From NCBI GenBank assembly GCA_023382655.1, contig JAHDWK010000001.1:421089-485088 (forward strand): a stretch of DNA of 64,000 nucleotides, written 5' to 3'. A program made the position numbers and the translations under genes. This DNA comes from Anaerolineae bacterium. Lineage in GTDB: Bacteria > Chloroflexota > Anaerolineae > Promineifilales > Promineifilaceae. Below, piece after piece: positions 59,939-64,000 of this stretch (the first letter of the stretch is position 1; the number at the start of each line of letters is the position of its first letter). Below the pieces are notes generated by a model that saw only the letters and a list, made by a program, of their open reading frames with translations, had not been told where the DNA came from and searched no databases.

Positions 59939-60931
59939 ATGGACTTAACTACCGTTCGTCAACTCAACCAGCACGTGGAGCGCGAGGCGCTCTTTGTGCG
60001 CGATTTACGCACCGAAATCAACAAAATGATGGTCGGCCAGCAAAAGCTGGTAGACCGGATGCTCATCGCCTTGCTGGCTGACGGCCACATCTTATTGGAA
60101 GGTGTACCCGGTCTGGCCAAAACCCTGCTGGTGAAAACCACCGCCGATGCCATTCAGGGCGAATATGCCCGCATCCAGTTTACACCTGATTTGCTACCCG
60201 CCGACCTGGTGGGTACGCAGGTCTACAATCCTCGCACGGCCGAATTCAGCGTACATCAAGGCCCCATCTTCGCCAACCTGGTGCTGGCCGACGAAATCAA
60301 CCGCGCCCCGGCCAAAGTGCAAAGCGCCCTGCTGGAAGCGATGCAGGAGCGGCAGGTCACAATTGGCGACACCACCTACAAAATGGAACCGCTCTTCCTG
60401 GTGTTGGCTACACAGAACCCCATTGAGCAAGAAGGCACGTACCCCCTGCCGGAAGCGCAGGTAGACCGTTTTATGCTCAAGGTGCTGGTAGACTATCCCA
60501 CCCGCGCCGAGGAACGGCTGATTATTGACCGCATGACCGGGGCCACGCTGCCGACGGTCAATCCGGTGGTGACGTCCGCCCAGATTTTGCAGGCGCGGGA
60601 AACGGTGAAACGGATTTATGTGGATGACAAAATCAAGGAATACGTCCTGGATCTGGTCATTACCACCCGCGAGCCGGGTAATAACGGGCTGCGTGACCTG
60701 AACAACCTGATCAACATCGGCGCCTCGCCGCGGGCCAGCATCAACCTGATTACGGCCGCGCGCGCCCATGCGTTCTTGAACGGCCGTGGGTTTGTCACCC
60801 CTGAAGACATCAAAGAAATGGCCCCGGACGTGCTGCGCCACCGTGTCATTACCACCTACGAAGCCGAAGCCGAAAACATCAACAGCGACCAGATTGTGCG
60901 GCGAATTTTGGACTACACCAACGTGCCGTAA
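59939..60931 (+). CDS. MoxR-family AAA ATPase
   Basis: The 330-residue product is a MoxR-type AAA+ ATPase: EGVPGLAKTLLVKT (Walker A), VLADEINRAPAKVQSALLEAMQERQVT (Walker B and MoxR signature), VLATQNPIEQEGTYPLPEAQVDRFMLKV (sensor 1 and Arg finger region), and a C-terminal lid. MoxR proteins act as chaperones for assembly of metalloenzymes or membrane complexes with von Willebrand-type partners. GGAGAGA precedes the ATG. A DUF58 gene follows, the usual partner. The stop codon opens a heptad array. Confidence 0.95.
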   Translation: MDLTTVRQLNQHVEREALFVRDLRTEINKMMVGQQKLVDRMLIALLADGHILLEGVPGLAKTLLVKTTADAIQGEYARIQFTPDLLPADLVGTQVYNPRTAEFSVHQGPIFANLVLADEINRAPAKVQSALLEAMQERQVTIGDTTYKMEPLFLVLATQNPIEQEGTYPLPEAQVDRFMLKVLVDYPTRAEERLIIDRMTGATLPTVNPVVTSAQILQARETVKRIYVDDKIKEYVLDLVITTREPGNNGLRDLNNLINIGASPRASINLITAARAHAFLNGRGFVTPEDIKEMAPDVLRHRVITTYEAEAENINSDQIVRRILDYTNVP

Positions 60932-61003
60932 TTAGGAATTATGAATTAGGAATTATGAAGAAGAGAACCATTTCATAATTCATAATTCCTAATTCATAAT
61001 TAC
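60927..61003. repeat. heptanucleotide hairpin, gaattat family
   Basis: Left arm of taattag/gaattat units containing the moxR-like stop, and right arm of cataatt/cctaatt units, as in the trpB-trpE gap. Confidence 0.85.
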
Positions 61004-61009
61004 AACATT

Positions 61010-61897
61010 ATGTTAACCAACGAACTCATGGCAACAATCCGGCGCATTGAACTGCGCACGCGGCGGCTGGTAAATGACAGCTTTGCCGGGGAATACCACT
61101 CCGTTTTTAAGGGACGGGGGATGGAGTTTGATGAGGTACGGCCGTACCAGCCCGGTGATGAAATTCGCACCATTGATTGGAACGTAACCGCCCGTACCGG
61201 CCAGCCTTATGTCAAGCGATATGTGGAAGAACGGGAACTGACGGTGATGCTGGTGGTGGATGCGTCCGCCTCCGAGAATTTTGGTTCGGTGAAACGGTTT
61301 AAGCGCGAACTGGCGGCGGAGCTAACGGCCGTGCTCGCTTTTGCCGCCACCACCAACAATGACAAAGTGGGTCTGCTCATCTTCACCGACCAGATAGAGC
61401 TGTACATCCCACCGCGCAAAGGGCGCAAACATATCCTGCGCCTCGTCCGTGAACTACTGGCCTTTGCACCCAAACATAGCGGCACGAACATTAAACTGGC
61501 GCTGGACAGCGTTAATCGGCTGCTCAAACGGAAGGCAATTGTCTTTCTGGTGTCAGATTTCATTGCCGCGCCGGACAGCTACCGCAAAGAACTGGCAATT
61601 ACCAACCAGCGGCATGACCTGATTGCCGTAGACCTGAGCGACCCGATGGAAGAGGGGATTGCTAACGTGGGTGTCATGGCCGTGGAAGACCCGGAATCAG
61701 GCGAAATTGTCTGGGTGGATACGGGCAGCCGCGCCTGGCAGCAAGCGTTCCGGCAGCGCATGAGCCAACTGACGGCGGGCAAAGATCAGGCATTCTTGAA
61801 CGCCAGCGTAGACCGCATCCACGTGACCACCAACGAAGATTACACCACACCGCTCACCCAATTTTTCGCGCAGCGGGCGATGCGCATACGGCATTAG
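61010..61897 (+). CDS. DUF58 domain protein
   Basis: The 295-residue product has the DUF58 block GRGMEFDEVRPYQPGDEIRTIDWNVTARTGQPYVKRYVEERELTVMLVVDASASENFGS, followed by a vWA-like fold with a MIDAS-type DASAS motif and LIFTDQIELYIPPRKGRKHILRLVRELL. It has no membrane helix, unlike longer DUF58 proteins. It partners with the MoxR-like ATPase encoded 78 bases upstream. Confidence 0.93.
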   Translation: MLTNELMATIRRIELRTRRLVNDSFAGEYHSVFKGRGMEFDEVRPYQPGDEIRTIDWNVTARTGQPYVKRYVEERELTVMLVVDASASENFGSVKRFKRELAAELTAVLAFAATTNNDKVGLLIFTDQIELYIPPRKGRKHILRLVRELLAFAPKHSGTNIKLALDSVNRLLKRKAIVFLVSDFIAAPDSYRKELAITNQRHDLIAVDLSDPMEEGIANVGVMAVEDPESGEIVWVDTGSRAWQQAFRQRMSQLTAGKDQAFLNASVDRIHVTTNEDYTTPLTQFFAQRAMRIRH

Positions 61898-62125
61898 ACA
61901 GTCAGCAGTCAGCAGTGAGCAGTGAGTAGTCAACAGAGTGAACGCTACTGCTTACTGCTTGCTGCTCACTGCCCACTGTTCACTTTCTTGCATAGGCTCC
62001 GCTTAAGGTCGCCACTAGGCAGCGTTAAAGGCAACAGCCGTCCCCCTCGTGTATGCTGTCTTCATCATTCATTGTATGAAGAACGGTCAACCGATTACCG
62101 ATTATGGATAACCGATTACCGACGA
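61898..62125. repeat. several heptanucleotide arrays between DUF58 and the next gene
   Basis: Positions 61898-61985 hold gtgagca/gtcagca units and their complements as a hairpin. Positions 62087-62124 hold gattacc/gattatg units. Between them no gene is found. Confidence 0.7.
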
Positions 62126-62140
62126 TGGAGGTACAGCGAC

Positions 62141-62617
62141 ATCAAGAAATTAACGACAGGTTTATTGATAACTTTCGCGGCGTTGGTTTTGTTGAGTGTG
62201 ACGGCATTTGCTGCCCCACCCAAACCGGCTGCCGGACCATTTGAGGGCGTTTTTACGGGCACAGTGACAGGTGATTTGGGCAGCCAGACCACCCTGACCC
62301 TTGATTTAACGGACAGGGCGAATCTGGTAGCAGGCGAGGCCACTCTGGGTACGGGGTTGAAAGTGAATGCAGGGCAGGTGTGCGGCACGGCCGTTGTCCC
62401 CGCCGGCGTTATTTGGGCCGAAGGCGAAAAGTCGCCGCGACGCCCGCGTGAATTGTCAGCGGAATCCACCATTGAGGTGAGTGGTATGGAAGTCACCGTT
62501 GAAGTGGATGGCGAACTTTCGGCGGACGGGAAGACGCTGGATGTGACCGCCAAAATTGATACGCCCTGGATTTGTGGCCGGGATCCGGTCATCACGGGCA
62601 CGCTGACAAAAGTGTAA
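62141..62617 (+). CDS. small secreted protein of unknown function, unusual start codon
   Basis: The 158-residue product has a clear signal peptide (KKLTTGLLITFAALVLLSVTAFAAPP) and a beta-rich domain of paired strands (FEGVFTGTVTGDLGSQTTLTLDLTD, IEVSGMEVTVEVDGELSADGKTLDVTAKI) with two cysteines. No ATG, GTG or TTG starts it at the right place: GGAGG at 62127-62131 is followed 9 bases later by ATC (62141), where a start is expected. Either ATC is used, or an ATG was lost by a single change; TTG 62165 would cut the signal peptide. The function is not recognised. Confidence 0.6.
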   Translation: MKKLTTGLLITFAALVLLSVTAFAAPPKPAAGPFEGVFTGTVTGDLGSQTTLTLDLTDRANLVAGEATLGTGLKVNAGQVCGTAVVPAGVIWAEGEKSPRRPRELSAESTIEVSGMEVTVEVDGELSADGKTLDVTAKIDTPWICGRDPVITGTLTKV

Positions 62618-62722
62618 AGATGAGAGATTGGAGATTGCCAAATCTCCAATCTCTCCTGAAGTAAACCGTGAGCAGTGAGCGGTAACTGGTAAACAGTTAC
62701 TGACCACTGTTGACTGTTCACC
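62618..62722. repeat. heptanucleotide arrays, gagattg and gtgagca families
   Basis: A hairpin of gagattg/ccaatct units is followed by gtgagca/gtaactg units and their complements tgttcac/tgttgac. Confidence 0.75.
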
Positions 62723-62784
62723 GGGTGTATGACGGTTGGGACGCCCTTATATGCCCTGCGCTTCATGTTTATCTCCTTACTTGC

Positions 62785-62820
62785 GCAACGGCGCGCCTGC
62801 CAAAACAGGCGCGCCGTTGC
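62785..62820. terminator. 15-bp perfect hairpin upstream of the second cyclase gene
   Basis: Arms 62785-62799 and 62806-62820 pair perfectly around a six-base loop, with few Ts after. It may end transcription of the secreted protein gene. Confidence 0.6.
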
Positions 62821-62843
62821 CATTTTCATTACAATTCCCCATT

Positions 62844-64000
62844 GTGAATCTTGTTCCGCACTTCATTTTGCAGAAATTTGCCGCCGGGGAAACAGACGGC
62901 CGCCTATCCGCCATCGTCCTCTACGTAGACGTTTCTGGCTTTACCCCGCTCACGGCAGCCCTTTTGCAGCACCAGCAGGATGGCGCGGAAGTTCTCAGCG
63001 ATACCCTGGCCCAGATTTTCCAGCCATTGGTAGAAGCGGTGTATGCGTGGGGCGGTTTCATCTCCCATTTCAGCGGTGATGCGCTGACGGCCGTATTCCC
63101 CCTGACTGATAATCCGCAAATGGGTGCCCACACTGCCTGGCAAACGGCCGTCGCCGTGCAGCATCATCTGGCCCCAGACGGGCGGGCGCGCCTGTTCACC
63201 ACGCGCTATGGTGAATTTGCCATCGGCGTTAAGTCTGGCCTGGCTGCCGGTGAACTGACCTGGGGCATCCCCAGCCATGCGGGCAAACACACCTATTACT
63301 TTCGCGGCGCGGCTATTGACCAGGCGGTGCAAATGGCTACCGAGCTGGGTCAGGTGCGGGCGCACCACTCGGTGTGGGCAGTGGGAGACATATCCCCACC
63401 ACAACCCTTGCCTCCTCTGCCTACCCTGCCGCCCATCACTCCAGACCAACTGCGCCCTTTCACCGCCAACGCCATTCTGGATATGCCCTTGCAGGCCGAT
63501 TTTCGTACCATCTGCCCGGTTTTCCTCTCCTTCCAAGCGCCGCCCGACATCGCTGCGCTCCACTCTTTTGCCGGGGAGGTAATGGCGGCCGTTGCCGAGT
63601 ATGGCGGCGTTTTCAGCCGTATGGAGTTTGGCGACAAGGGTGGCTTGATCGTACTCTGGTTTGGCGCGCCGCTCAGCCATGAAAACAATACCGAACGCGC
63701 TGCCCGCTGTTTGCTGGCGTTATCCGACCGCACCCGGCATCTGCCGGTGCAGTGGCGGGCCGGGTTAACGGAGGGGCTGGTCTGGGCCGGCATTCGCGGC
63801 GCGCCTGTGCGTGGCGAATACACCACCTTTGGCACGGTGGTCAATACGGCCGCGCACATTGCGGTCAACACGAACTGGGGTGAAATCTGGCTGGATGACA
63901 CGGCCGTGCCCGCCCTGCAACTACTTTTCGCCTTGCCACCGCTGGGGATGAAAACACTCAAACACCGCGCCGTACCTCTTTACCGGCTGCTGGCCGAAAG
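62844..64000 (+). CDS. tandem class III cyclase-type protein, 3' end beyond the window
   Basis: The frame is open from GTG 62844 to the window end, with 385 residues visible. The first cyclase domain (about 10-200) has both metal sites: VLYVDVSGFTPLTAALL and FISHFSGDALTAVFP. The second (about 215-380) reads VFLSFQAPPDIAALHSFAGEV and FGDKGGLIVLWFGAPLSHENNTERAAR, without the first metal Asp, so it is probably inactive. The layout mirrors the first 500 residues of the 36.2-40.5 kb gene, so ATPase and TPR parts may follow outside the window. The start was deduced from the family N-terminus. Confidence 0.85.
   Translation, partial: MNLVPHFILQKFAAGETDGRLSAIVLYVDVSGFTPLTAALLQHQQDGAEVLSDTLAQIFQPLVEAVYAWGGFISHFSGDALTAVFPLTDNPQMGAHTAWQTAVAVQHHLAPDGRARLFTTRYGEFAIGVKSGLAAGELTWGIPSHAGKHTYYFRGAAIDQAVQMATELGQVRAHHSVWAVGDISPPQPLPPLPTLPPITPDQLRPFTANAILDMPLQADFRTICPVFLSFQAPPDIAALHSFAGEVMAAVAEYGGVFSRMEFGDKGGLIVLWFGAPLSHENNTERAARCLLALSDRTRHLPVQWRAGLTEGLVWAGIRGAPVRGEYTTFGTVVNTAAHIAVNTNWGEIWLDDTAVPALQLLFALPPLGMKTLKHRAVPLYRLLAE

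Noticed and set aside
1459..62722. Heptanucleotide arrays as possible CRISPR arrays
   Set aside because: The units are 7 bp without spacers, and no cas gene is in the window.

Overview
The window is a stretch of bacterial chromosome with roughly 55-58% GC and compact, mostly intact genes. Several features suggest a member of the Chloroflexota, probably Anaerolineae-like: a TrpB2-type tryptophan synthase behind a T-box leader, very large cyclase/AAA/TPR regulators, a MoxR-DUF58 pair, lipoproteins with Pro/Thr-rich linkers, and a four-subunit ferredoxin-dependent 2-oxoacid oxidoreductase. This assignment is inference; no rRNA, tRNA or universal marker lies in the window. No prophage, insertion sequence or CRISPR array was found.

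Layout. 0-1.5 kb: the end of an unknown gene, half of a C39-like peptidase domain and a luciferase-like oxidoreductase. 1.5-10.5 kb, minus strand: Lgt-like membrane protein, TlpA thioredoxin, cytochrome P450, two glycoside hydrolases, an LVIVD-repeat lipoprotein, a membrane protein split by one in-frame TGA, and an enoyl-CoA hydratase. 10.6-16.3 kb, plus strand: a carbohydrate set (cellobiose 2-epimerase-like, aldo/keto reductase, solute-binding-like protein, GH5). 16.4-22.2 kb: small regulators and stress or metal genes (ArsR-type and winged-helix proteins, DUF411, PPOX-like, then ArsR-SRPBCC-VOC). 22.3-35 kb: tryptophan genes, with promoter, T-box leader, trpB2, trpE, trpS and trpG, then an M16 presequence-type protease, an AT-rich unknown, a broken MaoC gene and an MBL hydrolase, then trpD and trpC. 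35-47 kb: V4R protein, a 1421-residue cyclase/ATPase/TPR regulator in tandem with a secreted caspase-fold (C25-like) peptidase, an Asp/Glu racemase, a P1 aminopeptidase and an FmdB zinc ribbon. 47-54.4 kb: PPC-repeat lipoprotein, a four-helix membrane protein, and the 2-oxoacid:ferredoxin oxidoreductase operon with an aminotransferase inside it. 54.6-59.8 kb: accessory island with a tandem GNAT, an AT-rich nuclease-NTPase that looks like a single-gene defence system, and decayed toxin-antitoxin genes. 59.9-64 kb: MoxR, DUF58, a small secreted protein, and the start of a second tandem cyclase.

The least ordinary signal is in the repeats. First, the palindrome ACGGCCGT recurs every few hundred bases inside and between genes (22 copies in the first 10 kb by hand count), resembling the HIP1 element of cyanobacteria but with another sequence. 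Second, almost every wide intergenic gap holds tandem arrays of 7-bp units from several families (gtgagca, gaattat, ggtaatc, gtgacaa, cccttgt, ccgtaat), usually built as two arms of a hairpin. Third, longer modular palindromes sit in the trp operon and elsewhere. Many genes take their stop codon from the first unit of an array, one array is translated in frame, one sits inside the T-box leader, and one truncates a MaoC gene, so these arrays appear to have spread recently.
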